Assembly: GCA_965240325.2 (NCBI GenBank)
Contig: OZ251225.1
Location: 3,596,001 to 3,660,000 of the forward strand
DNA: 64,000 bases
Source of the DNA: Rebecca billardiae RCC1528
Lineage: Eukaryota; Haptophyta
Direction of reading: 5' to 3'
Part shown: piece by piece, positions 1 to 10,127 of the stretch
How positions within the stretch are numbered: position 1 is the first letter of the stretch
Layout of the letters: every line of letters begins with the position of its first letter
Notes under the pieces: model-generated
The model's input: the letters and a program-made list of their open reading frames with translations, nothing else
Database searches by the model: none
What the model was told of the DNA's origin: nothing
Translations under genes and position numbers: made by a program

Positions 1-3000
1 GATCTTCCGCCCGTTCTTGATCGGGTCGACGTCTGGTGGCACGTCGTCCGCGGTGGCCGGCATGGCTGTCTCGGCCTTGGGTACGACTGCCTTGAATCCG
101 ACCGTGTTGTCGGGGCGCAAATGAACCCTCTTGGGGCCGATGCGGATGTATGGTCGTTCGTCGAACACCACAGCCATTCCGACCGCGGCGAACGCGTTGA
201 CTGAAAAGAGAGTAGTATCGAGATCTTCGACTCCGACAACGTTTTCCAGGCACACCGGCACGGTTGTGTCTGAGTCGGCGTCGAGTAAGTATACGTACAT
301 GTCGCCTGCCTTGGATGCGTGTAGCTCAATGTCGCGCTTGGCAACCTTGACAGACATGCTGATCGGGTGAGCATTGTGTAGCAGGCCGAGGTTGATATCG
401 ACAAATGATTGGGACGCGCCCGAGTCCAGATACGCGTATTGCGTCGGCTCGAGATCTGCGTCATCGGGTTCCGGGTCGATGTCCTCGTCTTGCACCATCT
501 GGGCCCGCGGCCTCCCCGCCCGCTTTTGGGGCGGAGGTACTTTGATGAACTTGCCGTCGCGCCCGCCGGGCTTGGCGGGCGGCTTGAAGTTGCCCTGCCT
601 TGGTGCACCGGGCGGCCTGGGTGGCCGCAAGTCTGGATGTAGCTTCCAGCACCGCTCTGCGGTGTGGTTGCGTAGCCCACAGTGCGAGCACGTGACGGCT
701 GGTTGTCGGCGGTCCGCCTCCTCAGTATTGAGAGCGTGCGCGGGACCACCCCGCTTGGGGTCACGTTGCGTTGCCTGTCGTCCCTTGGGCGACTGAGTCC
801 AACGCCTGTATGCGTCCTCGATCTGGGCGGTGAGCTGTTCGGTCTGGGCCACGCACTGCTGGGGCGACATTGAACCGTAAATAGAGATGACGGTCGAGTA
901 GACCTCTGGGTGCTCGTGCATCCCGTTGTACAACTTGAAAACGAGGAGTGTGGCGTCGTCTAGCTCTCGATAGCGTGATGCGCGTACCATCTCCACCGTT
1001 TGCTTGATCATCTCGGGGCCGCTCACCGGGGTCGGTCGGTCCGGGTAGAGCTTCTTGAACTCAGCTCGGAGCTCCGACATGGTCGATACGTTCAGCTCGT
1101 GCTCGAAGATCTCGAGCAGAGTGTGTAAATTCAGGAAATTCTCATTTGGATTCACGATGTGCCGTTTCGACTCGAGGTACGAAAAGAGACTCGGCAGCAT
1201 CATGTCCTTGATACGCTTGAAAAGTACATCCACCGATCGCTCGTAGACGATCGTCATCTGCATGATGGTGGTGTCCGCGTCCATGTTTGCGAATGCGGTT
1301 GCGTACGGTTCCCGAATAGCATTTTCGGCTGTCCACACGGCAGCCTCGGCCAGCGCGTATCCGGAGAGCCTGGCCTCGACGGGGGTGACCATGGACGACG
1401 TAGTGTCGGTCGCTCTTCCCTTGAAGGAAGCCTTGACCTCGGTGACTGCGTCCTTGATCGCTCCGTGGATAGCCATTTTCGATTTGATTGTGAAGAAATT
1501 CAGCTTGTAGCTTCCGACGCCAGGCTGGCTTGTCTGCACAGCCATCATTGCATGTGCGTCGGGCAAGTAGGTGATGCAAGCTTCGCCTCCATTTCTGCGC
1601 GTTCGTGGTGACGCGTCGAGCGAGCTTGTCTCAATGTGGTCCTCTGCTGTGGCATAGCTGCCCATGTCCGACGATGTAGAAGACTCGTCCCCATCGCTGC
1701 TCTGCTGTGCGCTGTTGTCGTCACCAGTCGTGGCAGGTGGGTAGTTTGTGACACCACCAGGTGGGCCGTCGTCAGCCGGCGAGTGTCCCTCGCTCGCTTC
1801 AGAAGTCAGCCCATAGAACTCTTTGTGCAGGAAGCATGCGACACCTGGCTGTAGGAGTGCGTCATTACAATGGAACATGAGATCGAACTTGCTTTGGTGA
1901 AGCTCGTCCCTCTCCCGCACATAGTCTCCAACTGTGTAGTTGTGACCTTGCCGCTCTGCGGCTGCTGCGATGAAGCCTCCCGAGTAGATAGTGCATCGTT
2001 TGGATGGCCGCCAAGGGCAAATATCATCGAGGCTGGCGCCTGCGTCGTTCACGACGCTCAGGCTGCGGCGATCAGCCGCTGCGACGGGTCCGTCCTGCCG
2101 GTGGAAGTGAATGCCATCATCATCAATGTCAATCCCGTCGTTCATCGCTGCAAACTGGATAATCTGCTCACATTCGAGCTGATGCTGAACTTGGATGGCG
2201 TCTGCGCATCGGTAGCTGCAGACTCTGCCCATCCCACAGATGATGCATTCGAGGGTGCAATGCATCGATGTGCACGACTGATTGTCGCATGGCTGGCGCG
2301 ACTTCGGATCATCGTCGTCAATCTCACTCCACTGGCTGCAGTAGATGCCGTTGCCCATGTTCTTGCGCGCCGGGATCTCCGGGATGATGCAATCGAAGGT
2401 CTCGCCTACACCATACCAACTGCTGACAGCCAGGAGGGGGTAAGTGCACAGGTATGAGGACATGCGATGCTTGTCGCGCGCAGCGTGTTCCCATGCTGCC
2501 TTGTTGCAGCACAAGATGGATTGGGGCCGGTCAGTCGAGTCGCTGCACATACCTCCAATGGTGAAGATGTCGTCTCCGATGTCCATCGGATCCTGGTAGA
2601 CGAGTCCGTTGATGTCGATGGCCGCATCCTTGAGCACGCTGAGGACATCATTGAGGCTCAGCGCGTCCAGCGGCGGGGTCGAGCCGCGCGCGAGATCGTC
2701 GAGCTGCGGCGCGAACTCCTCGAACGGCTCCGACCGCTGTTCGCCAGTGATCTGGCCCGGGTCGAAGGGGTAGTGGCTGTGCGGCTCCTTGAAGTTGGTC
2801 ACGACGCTGATGGTCGGGATGTCGCCCGCCATCGCGCCCGCCTCCGGCGCTGCGACGCTGCTGCCTCCATGCTGGTCGTGTCCAGTCGCAGTCGGCGACG
2901 CCGAGTCCGGGGATTCCGTCTGTGTCGTAGCGTCGCGATGCAGCGACTGCGACGACGGCGAGTCGTCCTTCTGCGAGGACGGGGGCACTCGCCATTGCTC

Positions 3001-3636
3001 AGGGAGCACGACGGGCTGCTTGTAGTCCCAGCCCAGCGTGCCGGAGGGCCGCGGGCCGTTTGGGTACTTGTCGTGCGCCGACGATCGCTCCTGCGCGCTG
3101 GGGATCGTCATGGGTTCAGTTGCGCGCGCGCCGGTGCGCGGCGCGGCGCGCTCGGCCTCGCTGTGATGCGAGGGATGGTATCGGTGGCCCCGCGAGTGGG
3201 GCGGGTGCCAGTGCGCATGCGCGGAGTTGGATGGCCTTGTGCTCTCCGCGAACCGCGTCCCGTCGTAGGGTACGAGGTTGTCGTCGCTCCGCCGGTGGTG
3301 CTTGTACTCGGTCGGTGCGTGATGCCGGCCGCCGCCGTTGCCTTGGCGACTGGGGCCTTGCTCGCCACGCGGGTAGTGTCCGTCGTGGCGGTCGCGGTTC
3401 TCGATGGAGCTGCGACGGTCCTCGTCGAAGGTACGCGGGCTCCCGCCCTGGTCGTACCGTCGCGAGGATGGGAACTCGATGTCTCCCTTGCGGCCGGTGT
3501 CGTTCCGTGCCGATCCGGCGTTGTCGCCGAAGTCAATGTCGAGGAGCATGGGGCTCCGCTTGTGGCGGAGCCGATCGATGCGGCTCCGCTTGTTGTAGTG
3601 CTCGTAAGTTCCGACGTCGTGCACCCGTGAGCTCAT
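1..3636 (-). CDS. Ty1/copia-like Gag-Pol polyprotein, 3' part beyond the left edge
   Basis: The minus strand is open from ATG at 3636 to base 1 (1212 codons, no stop), so the C-terminal part lies outside the window. A CCHC zinc knuckle of form CX2CX4HX4C is at residues 983-996 (plus positions 690-649). It is followed by a Pro/Lys/Arg-rich linker and a retroviral-type aspartic protease with the active-site motif DSGAS, Asp at residue 1071. This order is that of Ty1/copia Gag then protease; integrase, RT and RNase H would follow to the left. Residues about 720-980 look like a Gag helical domain. The N-terminal 700 residues are unusual: a Ser/His/Arg-rich low-complexity segment, then a Cys-rich stretch around residues 490-580. 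Gag of this family is normally much shorter, so a downstream Met or a captured host segment is possible. An in-frame TAA lies just upstream of the chosen ATG. Role as a retroelement is secure; the start is not. Confidence 0.85.
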   Translation of the reverse strand, partial: MSSRVHDVGTYEHYNKRSRIDRLRHKRSPMLLDIDFGDNAGSARNDTGRKGDIEFPSSRRYDQGGSPRTFDEDRRSSIENRDRHDGHYPRGEQGPSRQGNGGGRHHAPTEYKHHRRSDDNLVPYDGTRFAESTRPSNSAHAHWHPPHSRGHRYHPSHHSEAERAAPRTGARATEPMTIPSAQERSSAHDKYPNGPRPSGTLGWDYKQPVVLPEQWRVPPSSQKDDSPSSQSLHRDATTQTESPDSASPTATGHDQHGGSSVAAPEAGAMAGDIPTISVVTNFKEPHSHYPFDPGQITGEQRSEPFEEFAPQLDDLARGSTPPLDALSLNDVLSVLKDAAIDINGLVYQDPMDIGDDIFTIGGMCSDSTDRPQSILCCNKAAWEHAARDKHRMSSYLCTYPLLAVSSWYGVGETFDCIIPEIPARKNMGNGIYCSQWSEIDDDDPKSRQPCDNQSCTSMHCTLECIICGMGRVCSYRCADAIQVQHQLECEQIIQFAAMNDGIDIDDDGIHFHRQDGPVAAADRRSLSVVNDAGASLDDICPWRPSKRCTIYSGGFIAAAAERQGHNYTVGDYVRERDELHQSKFDLMFHCNDALLQPGVACFLHKEFYGLTSEASEGHSPADDGPPGGVTNYPPATTGDDNSAQQSSDGDESSTSSDMGSYATAEDHIETSSLDASPRTRRNGGEACITYLPDAHAMMAVQTSQPGVGSYKLNFFTIKSKMAIHGAIKDAVTEVKASFKGRATDTTSSMVTPVEARLSGYALAEAAVWTAENAIREPYATAFANMDADTTIMQMTIVYERSVDVLFKRIKDMMLPSLFSYLESKRHIVNPNENFLNLHTLLEIFEHELNVSTMSELRAEFKKLYPDRPTPVSGPEMIKQTVEMVRASRYRELDDATLLVFKLYNGMHEHPEVYSTVISIYGSMSPQQCVAQTEQLTAQIEDAYRRWTQSPKGRQATQRDPKRGGPAHALNTEEADRRQPAVTCSHCGLRNHTAERCWKLHPDLRPPRPPGAPRQGNFKPPAKPGGRDGKFIKVPPPQKRAGRPRAQMVQDEDIDPEPDDADLEPTQYAYLDSGASQSFVDINLGLLHNAHPISMSVKVAKRDIELHASKAGDMYVYLLDADSDTTVPVCLENVVGVEDLDTTLFSVNAFAAVGMAVVFDERPYIRIGPKRVHLRPDNTVGFKAVVPKAETAMPATADDVPPDVDPIKNGRKI

Positions 3637-4274
3637 GATTGGCGCTTCGCGCGTGTCGTGCGGTCCTTACTGTGTTTCGTGGGGCGAAGGGGCGTCCCCC
3701 TTGCTGGCGGTGGTTTCAGGTAACTGATGTTTCAGTCTGGTGAAAGCTGATGGAAGTGGCATCGAAGATTTTGGAATCTTCGTGTGCCTGCTTCCCTCGG
3801 TCGGAATGCTCTCGGAATTCCGTTGATTGCCTTCGCGTCATTGCACGAAAGCTTCCTGTGATGATCGGGACGTCTCCTCGAAATGAAAAGAAAGTTCTGA
3901 TGACTGCATGGTAGTCTCTGGTCCAGTTCAGGGTACCTTCCCAAGTGGTGAAGAATCCCTGGACCCTTGGATGTGTAGTCCGAAGACCTCATGTGTGTGC
4001 CGATGCTCCTTATCTTTGGAGTAGTAACTTGCATGAACAATGGCTGCTGTTGGCCTTGCTCTTGAATGGTGAAACCGATTGAATTGCATGATGAAAGTCT
4101 GTAGCTTGGCGGCTGAAATTGCTCAGCGCCTTGGAATTAAAGTCTCGAGCTGGGGAATGGCGCCGATGGCTGCCTTGGACTTTGACATATATATATATAT
4201 GATCGGCTACGCCGATCTTCGGGTAGTGAACAACGAAGTTGGGGGCGCACGGCCCTAGTGGCTAGTGCTCAGAG
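3637..4274. other. Leader/5' LTR zone of the copia element, no gene
   Basis: This gap lies upstream of the minus-strand Gag start, so it should hold the leader, primer-binding site and 5' LTR of that element. I could not fix LTR ends because the 3' LTR is off-window, and I found no clear match to a common tRNA primer site. A pure TA-dinucleotide tract occupies 4187-4200, followed by a short inverted repeat (GATCGGC/GCCGATC) at 4201-4217. No credible coding sequence is seen. Confidence 0.4.
4187..4200. repeat. (TA)n tract
   Basis: A 14-bp alternating A/T run in otherwise GC-rich DNA. It lies next to the 3' end of the minus-strand model at 4275-5452. Similar tracts recur at 19717, 29568 and 34891. 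Confidence 0.9.
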
Positions 4275-5452
4275 TCACCGATCACGCAGCTTGTGAATGT
4301 GAGCAGCAGCCGCGGCTTGTGACGACACGGTCGGACGGTCGGACGGTGCCGGTGCGGCGGGGGCAGCGGCGGCGCGACGGCGTCGGCGGTGGCGCGCTCG
4401 CACAGCGTCCTGCAGCACGTAAGCGCAGCGTGACTGCGTGTGCAGCAGCGCGCCGCTCAGCTCCCGCCGCTCCACGCCGCCGCAGCGGCGCGCGCGGCGC
4501 GCGCCCGCTTCGGCCGCGGCCGCGCCCGCCACCGTCCGTCGCGCCGCCGCCAGCTGCTGCGCCGTCGGTGACGGCGGCGGGTCGAGTGCGGAGAGGAGGT
4601 GGATGAGCCAGTGCAGCCCGGACTGCGTGACGTCCACGTCCACCACCGCGTCCTCCTTCGCCACCGCCATCTCCTCCGCCCGCCCCGCCCCCCAGCGGCG
4701 GTCCCACCACCCAGGCGGCGACCGGCCCGGCGCGCGCTGCGGGCGCCCGCGCGCCGCCGCTGCCGTCGGCGGCGGCGATCGCGGCGGCGAGCGGCGATCG
4801 CGGCAGCCCGTCGGGCGGCGGCGGCGGCGCGCCGCCGCCCTCCGCTCCGCCCTCCGACGCCGCCCTCCGACGCCGCCCTCCGACGCCGCCCTCCGACGCC
4901 GCCCTCCGACGCCGCCCTCCGACGCCGCCGCCTCCGATCCGCCCCGCCGCCGCCGGGCGACTGCGCTCGGATGACGAACCGGCTGGGCGGCAGCGACCAG
5001 CCGCGTGGGCGGCGTGACGCGACGCGCTCTCCGCCGCTGACGGAGGAGTTGACGGAGGTCGTGCGCGCGAGGTCGGCGGCGGTGTGCGCGGCGGCGCTGG
5101 GCGAGTGCGCCAGCCTCTCGGGCAGCACATGCCCCGCCGCGCGCCCGCCGCCGCCCAGGCTCCCGCGCTCGGCCTCGCGCCGCACCGCCGCGCGGTCCGA
5201 GTGCAGACGCCTGTCGACCGGATAGGTCAGATTTGCGACGCAGCCTGCGGAGAGGGTGGCGCATGCGGCGGGCTCGGCGGGGTCGAGCGCGCAGTGCGCG
5301 ATCACCTCGAGCAGCAGCTGCGCCACCCCGTACGCGCGCAGCATCGGCGCGTCCGGTCGCATCACCCGTGCAGTCCGGTCGCCAGCAAGCCGCGGAGCCG
5401 CGGCGGCGGCGGCACGCGGGCGGCCGCCGCCGGCGAGGGTGAGGACGGACAT
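4275..5452 (-). CDS. Hypothetical protein, low-complexity, frame change at an internal repeat
   Basis: I do not recognise this protein. Two segments look coding by composition, in different minus-strand frames. The upstream one starts at ATG 5452 and runs to about 4960; it includes a hydrophobic helical stretch (VAQLLLEVIAHCAL) resembling an ARM/HEAT-type helix, though one helix is not diagnostic. The downstream one runs from about 4680 to a stop at 4275 and contains SGLHWLIHLLSALDP. They are separated by a 13-bp tandem repeat and Arg/Ala-rich translation. Joining them needs a frame change, which an intron over the repeat would supply, but I cannot point to a convincing GT-AG pair. An alternative is a gene broken by repeat-length change. 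The span is approximate and the start is only the first ATG after an in-frame stop. Confidence 0.33.
4848..4930. repeat. 13-bp tandem repeat, about six copies
   Basis: The unit CGACGCCGCCCTC is repeated head to tail. Since 13 is not a multiple of three, each copy shifts the reading frame, and a full cycle reads as a 13-residue repeat (39 bp) in all frames. It lies where the coding-like segments on either side change frame. Confidence 0.85.
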
Positions 5453-6273
5453 GCCATTCGGCGCACCTCCCTCGACTGCGCCGCCACCATCGCCCTCGCT
5501 CCCTTCAGCCGCCTCCCCCGACGCCTCCGCCTCCGCCTCCGCCGCACCGACGCCGCCGCACCCGCGGCACTTTGCCGTTGGATCGTCGTCACCGAGCCGT
5601 CACGCGCAACTTTTCGTGCCGATCATCATTATTGATCAGAGTCTGTCCAGGACAGCGTACACCCATTTGAATCAGAGAGCTCTTATTGATCGCAGATAGA
5701 GCACAAACGCGTCGATTCATACCCGCATTGGCTTTGAATCAGTTGGCAATACGGGGTGAGGAATCTTGAATCACAACCGTGATTATTGACCTTTCCGCTC
5801 AGGCTGTCCAGGACACACTCACCACACTATTCTAGCGCAGTTCTCTTAAGAGAAGAGGGATGCGTCTAATCTAAAACGCTGTTTTTCAGAAGCGCGTGAA
5901 TCAAAGCTGACGACCCAACCTATCGTTTCTATGGTTGGCGAGCTGTTTCAGGCTCTTACAATTCAGGCATCTTACTATGACGGAATGTTCTAACACACGG
6001 CTGGTGTTATGTGCTATTCCACCCTGCATTCCCCTAAGTGTTACTATCGTTAAAATTAGCATCTACTACAAACGCAATCATTGCGGCAGCGATATCCACT
6101 CATACGCGGTGGCCACCTACCGAAAAATCCCCAAAATCCTGCGCGCATCCTCTTTTTGATTTTGCGGAGCACGTGCGCCGCCCCCCCCCGGCTTTCGCTC
6201 ACGCTCAGACCTTTCGGGGGGGGGGGCGTGCGCCATGACCGCGTTCCGCGGTCCTTCCGTAGAACCAACGCAG
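5453..6273. other. Intergenic region with a C-run/G-run inverted repeat
   Basis: No gene supported. Composition drops from GC-rich near 5600 to roughly balanced at 5640-6160. The only strong structure is the hairpin at 6175-6234. Confidence 0.5.
6175..6234. repeat. Inverted repeat with C-run and G-run arms
   Basis: A run of nine C inside GCGCCG...G (6175-6190) faces a run of eleven G followed by CGTGCGCC (6215-6234), with about 24 bp between them. The arms can pair over roughly 15 bp. The G-run alone could join a quadruplex only with other G-runs. It lies directly beyond the 3' end of the minus-strand model at 6274-7776. Confidence 0.6.
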
Positions 6274-7776
6274 TTAGGGGCCCGCGGTGCACCCTCCGTC
6301 GGCTGCTGTCAGTCTGACATGCGTAACAGTTCGCCTGAGCTGCCACCGCCAACTCAGTTGCCGCCCACCGGGCCGGCGGGCCGAGTCACTGTCGCCGACG
6401 CCGACGCGCCGCCCGGGCCGCGCGGGGAAGCGGCCGCCGTGGCGCGGGCCGGCGCGTGCGCGCGTGCGGGCGCACCTGCTTGAGGTGCTCGCGCTGCGCC
6501 ATGCGCTCGACCACGGGCCGCTGGTCGCTCAGCCGGCTCGCCTCGTGCCGGCAGAGCGAGAGCGCGCGCCACGCGGCTGCCCCGGCCTGCCGCTGCGCAG
6601 CCGCGCACCGAGACCGAGGCCGAGCGGGAGCTCGGGGTGGAACGAGGCGAGCGGGGCGTCGCGCCTGCCGCCGCGCGTGCGCGCCTGCTCCACCGCGCCG
6701 CCGTGCTCGCCCGCCGCCTCCTCCGCCGCGTCGGCGGCCTCGAAGACGGCGGCGGCCAGCCAGCGGCAGGCTCGGAGCCCGTGCGCGCTCAACCGGCGCC
6801 GATCGCCTCGACGGCCGTCTACTCCACAGCTGGCTGCTCGAGCTGCTGCACGGGGCGTCGCGACGAGGGCGCCGCGCGCGCCCAGCGCGTCCGTCGCCGC
6901 GTCGCGCAGCGCGTCGAGCTCGGCGCCGCGCTTCGCCAGCTCGGCGCACAGCGCCTCCGCGCACACGTGCTGGCATGCAGCACGGCCTCTCTAGTCTCTG
7001 GCATCAGTGTCTGTGTGACGCCGCCCATCCGTGCGCGCGCAGCTCGGCTGCAGCTCGGCTGCAGCTCGATCGACGGCGGACTCGTCGCGGCTGGCGGCGA
7101 GGGTGCGCAACGCGTCGACGGACGAGGCCTGCAGCCCGGTGATCGCCGCGTCGACGCGCGCGGCGCATTCCCCTCGCAGCTCCTCGCGCTGGCCGCGCTC
7201 GCGTGGCAGCAGTGTCTCATGCGAGCGTTCGGCACTGGCCGTCCGCTGCTCGTCCTCACGCTGCTGCACCTCAGCGCCGCCGTCGACCGAGTTGAGGAGG
7301 AGCTCGCGCTCGGCGTCGAGGAGCGAGCTCGCGTGCTCGAGCTCGCCCTTCAGCTGCGCGAACTCCGGGCGCATCTGGCTCATCTCCGCTGCGTGGCTCC
7401 GGGCGCGCTCCGATCCTCAAGGCGTCGCCAGTGACGAGCTCGTGAGCGTGCTCCGGACTCGGCTCGCCCTTGCGCGCTCCTCCTCGAGCGACGAACGCGC
7501 CCGCGGGCAGGCTGTTGACCGCCGCCTCCGCCGCGATCTCGCCGCCCCCGCCGCGATCTCGTCGCGCATGCTTTGCAGCGGGGCGCTGTGTGCGCGCCGT
7601 CCGCACGGCCTGGCGAGACTCTGAGGCGAGACCGCGGACCGAGACGCGCGCGACGCCTCGGGGAGAGCCGTCGGAGCGGAGCGCGAGGGCGAGAGCAGAG
7701 CGCGAGGGGGAGACCAGCGGCCGGCCGGCTCCCGCCACCGCGCGCGCACCGCGGCGTACGCGGCGCCGACACGCAC
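6274..7776 (-). CDS. Probable spliced coiled-coil protein (incomplete model, possibly decayed)
   Basis: Several minus-strand segments have coding character but lie in different frames. (a) 7495-7420 encodes a charged helix (SSLEEERARASRVRSTL) ending at an in-frame TGA near 7414. (b) 7383-7022, the same frame beyond that stop, is a long Glu/Arg/Ala-rich coiled coil starting MSQMRPEFAQLKGELEH. (c) About 6970-6850 continues coiled coil (CAEALCAELAKRGAELDAL). (d) About 6580-6478 ends EHLKQ right before a GTGCGC donor. (e) A short terminal exon after GGCAG near 6340 reads to TAA at 6276-6274. The GTGCGC donor in (d) matches confirmed introns elsewhere in the window. I could not join (a)-(c) cleanly, and the TGA between (a) and (b) means either another intron or a broken gene. 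No family is recognised. Confidence 0.35.
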
Positions 7777-8992
7777 GTCCCCGGCCAGGGCGCCGCAGCG
7801 ACGAACGCGAACGAGCGAGCGAGCAGCCGTGGGGACTCCCTCGCTACTCGAATAAATTACGGCGCCGCGCGCGCGCCTGGCGGCTCCGAGTATCCAACTT
7901 ATTCGCGTATCTAAAATCTGTTTAGTGAATTATATATAAGTAGCAAAACTTGATCACTTCCAAGTGCCCGTGTATGGCAGTATGTTTCCAGCACCAAGTG
8001 ATGCATCGGTAAATAACAGCGCGCCGCGCGCGCACGCAGTACGCCGACATGCAGTAGTTGAGGAGGACCCTGACCATGCACATCAACATGCACTTTCAAA
8101 AGGTTGCGCTTAGGCCCGGTTTGTAGGCGGGTAACTTGTTACGTTTTAACAAGCCGCCATAGGCGCCATTCAAAGAATCTCGTTTAACATTAGTGCACAG
8201 GCGGTTCATCCATCGAGGCAGGCGGGTAATGTGGTTGAACAAGCGCTATTCAAAAGAATCTCTTTTAATATTATAGGGCGGTTCATCCATCGAGACAGGC
8301 GGGTAGGTGTTTAAACAAAGCGCTATTCAGAAGCATCTGGCCTCATAGCTGTTTTCGACCCAAAACAATCAAACGTCGCTCGGCAAACTCGTACTCCAGC
8401 ATACAAGAATGACAAAAATACTCACTTGTTTCACCCCCGGGGTATCTGATCCCACGTCCGTCCATCGACTTATGCGGAATGGCGTGGGCGCGCTTATTTC
8501 GTCAAGCGCGTAGTTGCTAATGCAGAGCACTATGGGCCAACGTACCCCTCGAAAAAGCGAAAACTCACCCTCCAACACCCCTCAAAATCGTCCCCCGTCC
8601 CCTTTTCTTTGATCAAAAGATCTTTTTGACAACGTAGTGAGGGCCCCCGGCGGGGCTCCACGCTACGCGCTCCGCCCTACACCGCGGGCCATCATAAAGC
8701 GAGCGCAGCCATCCTCAGCCGGCCTCGTCAGCGTCGCGCGCATCGTCGGCGCGCGTAGTTTCGCTCGCGAACGCCCTTGTTACATTCTAGATAGATCTGA
8801 TGATTCAGGCTTCAACGGGCACTCCCGACTCCGCGACGGGTAACTGATCGACCGCACTCACTCTGACTAGTCCACAGTCGGCCACAATGCGCTGAAGCGG
8901 CGGCGGGCGGCCACCGCAGAGCAGCGTGCATGGGATTTGGCCACCTAGCTCAGATTCGGATGGGTCCAACGATTCTTGTGCACACAAGTACA
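7777..8992. other. Intergenic region
   Basis: No supported gene. It holds the degenerate tandem repeats at 8125-8342 and otherwise AT-balanced DNA between the GC-rich block and the F-box/ankyrin gene. Short open frames here have no coding character. Confidence 0.5.
8125..8342. repeat. Degenerate tandem repeat, 2.5 copies of 77-95 bp
   Basis: Three successive copies start AGGCGGGTA at 8125, 8220 and 8297. Each then has a GCGCCATTCA/GCGCTATTCA block and an AAGAATCTC-type block; the first two share GGCGGTTCATCCATCGAG before the next copy. The third is truncated at about 8342. Divergence between copies shows this is old. No coding potential is apparent. Confidence 0.75.
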
Positions 8993-9955
8993 TCATATCT
9001 GGTCCATGATCCAACTCGAAATGAGACAGCCCTTGGCCCGGTCGTCGACCTCGAGATCAGCAGCCCGGTAGCACTTGTCCGGATCCCAAGGGCACCCATG
9101 AGCCCTCAGCCACTGCAGCGCTTCCAGTTGGCCACCACGCGCGGCACAATAGCACGCGTCGCTGTCCCATGGACAGCCGTTCGTCACGGCCCATTGGAGC
9201 ATGTCCAAGTGGCCGTGTTGAGCACAGAATGCCGGCGTGTCCTCATCCCATGGGCACCCCTTTGACCGCGCCCAGCGGAGGAGCTCGAAGTGGCCGCCAA
9301 CGGCCGCCATCTTCGCGGTCTCGCGCGCCCAGGGCGCTCCGAGCGCGCGGAGCCACTTCAGGCAGTCGAGCTGGCCTCCAGCAGCTGCTGCATGCACGGT
9401 GCTGGCTGACACGATCTTGCTCTTGTTGCGCTTGAGCATCCAATCCAAGATGCGCACGTGACCTCCTCGGGCGGCGGCGCGGCAGCTGCGGTCGGTGATG
9501 CACATCACGCCTGCATCTTCGAGGTGAGCAAGGACCTCGAGCTGGCCACACGAGGCGGCACCGTCGCAGACCTCGTCCCAGTCGACGCTAGGCTTGTACG
9601 CGCTCACTTGGCTCTTCGCATGCATGAACATCACGGTGGACAAAGCGCCTCCCTTCGCAGCCACGGTGCACAGCTTGGTCTCGACCGTAGGCGTCCATAT
9701 CTCATACATCGTGCGGGGTCGATCGAGTGGCTTGAACTGCTTGAAGCTGGTCATGGCCCACTCGGCGCGCGCGGGAGTCTCGACCAGTGCGCGCATCGAC
9801 GTCTTCAGCTTGAGGCCAGCCTTCCAGCGCTTCACTCGCGCGCCCTGCAGAAAGTCACGGCAAACAAGGGAGAAGCTGAGAACGTCGTCGTCGCGGAGCC
9901 GCGCGGCGATCTCAGCCAGGGCATCGATGGGGAATGCGGGCTCAAGCTGCCACAT
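8993..9955 (-). CDS. F-box-like ankyrin-repeat protein
   Basis: 320 residues from ATG 9955 to TGA at 8993. Residues about 5-35 (FPIDALAEIAARLRDDDVLSF) match an F-box-like helical hairpin, followed by a spacer and then, from about residue 100, degenerate ankyrin repeats. The last four repeats carry the G-C/A-PW motif (for example LRALGAPW, ARSKGCPW, AVTNGCPW, LRAHGCPW) between AA..GG.LE.L.WL helices, the variant ankyrin type common in large protist families. F-box plus repeats suggests a substrate adaptor of an SCF ubiquitin ligase. An earlier in-frame ATG at 10033 would add 26 basic residues. I prefer 9955 because it puts the F-box at the N-terminus and leaves 172 bp to the divergent neighbour. 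Confidence 0.8.
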   Translation of the reverse strand: MWQLEPAFPIDALAEIAARLRDDDVLSFSLVCRDFLQGARVKRWKAGLKLKTSMRALVETPARAEWAMTSFKQFKPLDRPRTMYEIWTPTVETKLCTVAAKGGALSTVMFMHAKSQVSAYKPSVDWDEVCDGAASCGQLEVLAHLEDAGVMCITDRSCRAAARGGHVRILDWMLKRNKSKIVSASTVHAAAAGGQLDCLKWLRALGAPWARETAKMAAVGGHFELLRWARSKGCPWDEDTPAFCAQHGHLDMLQWAVTNGCPWDSDACYCAARGGQLEALQWLRAHGCPWDPDKCYRAADLEVDDRAKGCLISSWIMDQI

Positions 9956-10127
9956 CGTCCGCTCGTTGCGCGCGGGGCGTCGCCCAAAGCTGCTCACGCC
10001 TTCGCCGGCGAGCGGGTGGCGCGGGTCTCGCATCCGGATTTCATTTCGAGTCCGGAAATTGCCACCGGCCGGCGGCCGCGCAAGCTCCGTCGCCGCGCGC
10101 TCCCTGGTCGCGCGCGGCCGAGCGCGC
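9956..10127. promoter_or_regulatory. Shared upstream region of a divergent gene pair
   Basis: 172 bp separate the start codons of the minus-strand F-box/ankyrin gene and the plus-strand Mpv17-family gene, so both promoters must lie in or near it. No TATA box is seen; the sequence is GC-rich. The role is inferred from layout only. Confidence 0.5.

Noticed and set aside
2467-3630. Plus-strand frame of 387 codons
   Set aside because: It is antisense to the copia-like Gag frame, which has recognisable zinc-knuckle and protease motifs further along; the plus frame is Arg/Val-rich with no motif.
9594-10127. Extended N-terminus for the Mpv17-family protein
   Set aside because: The frame is open upstream, but it is antisense to the F-box/ankyrin gene and would make the protein far longer than the family.
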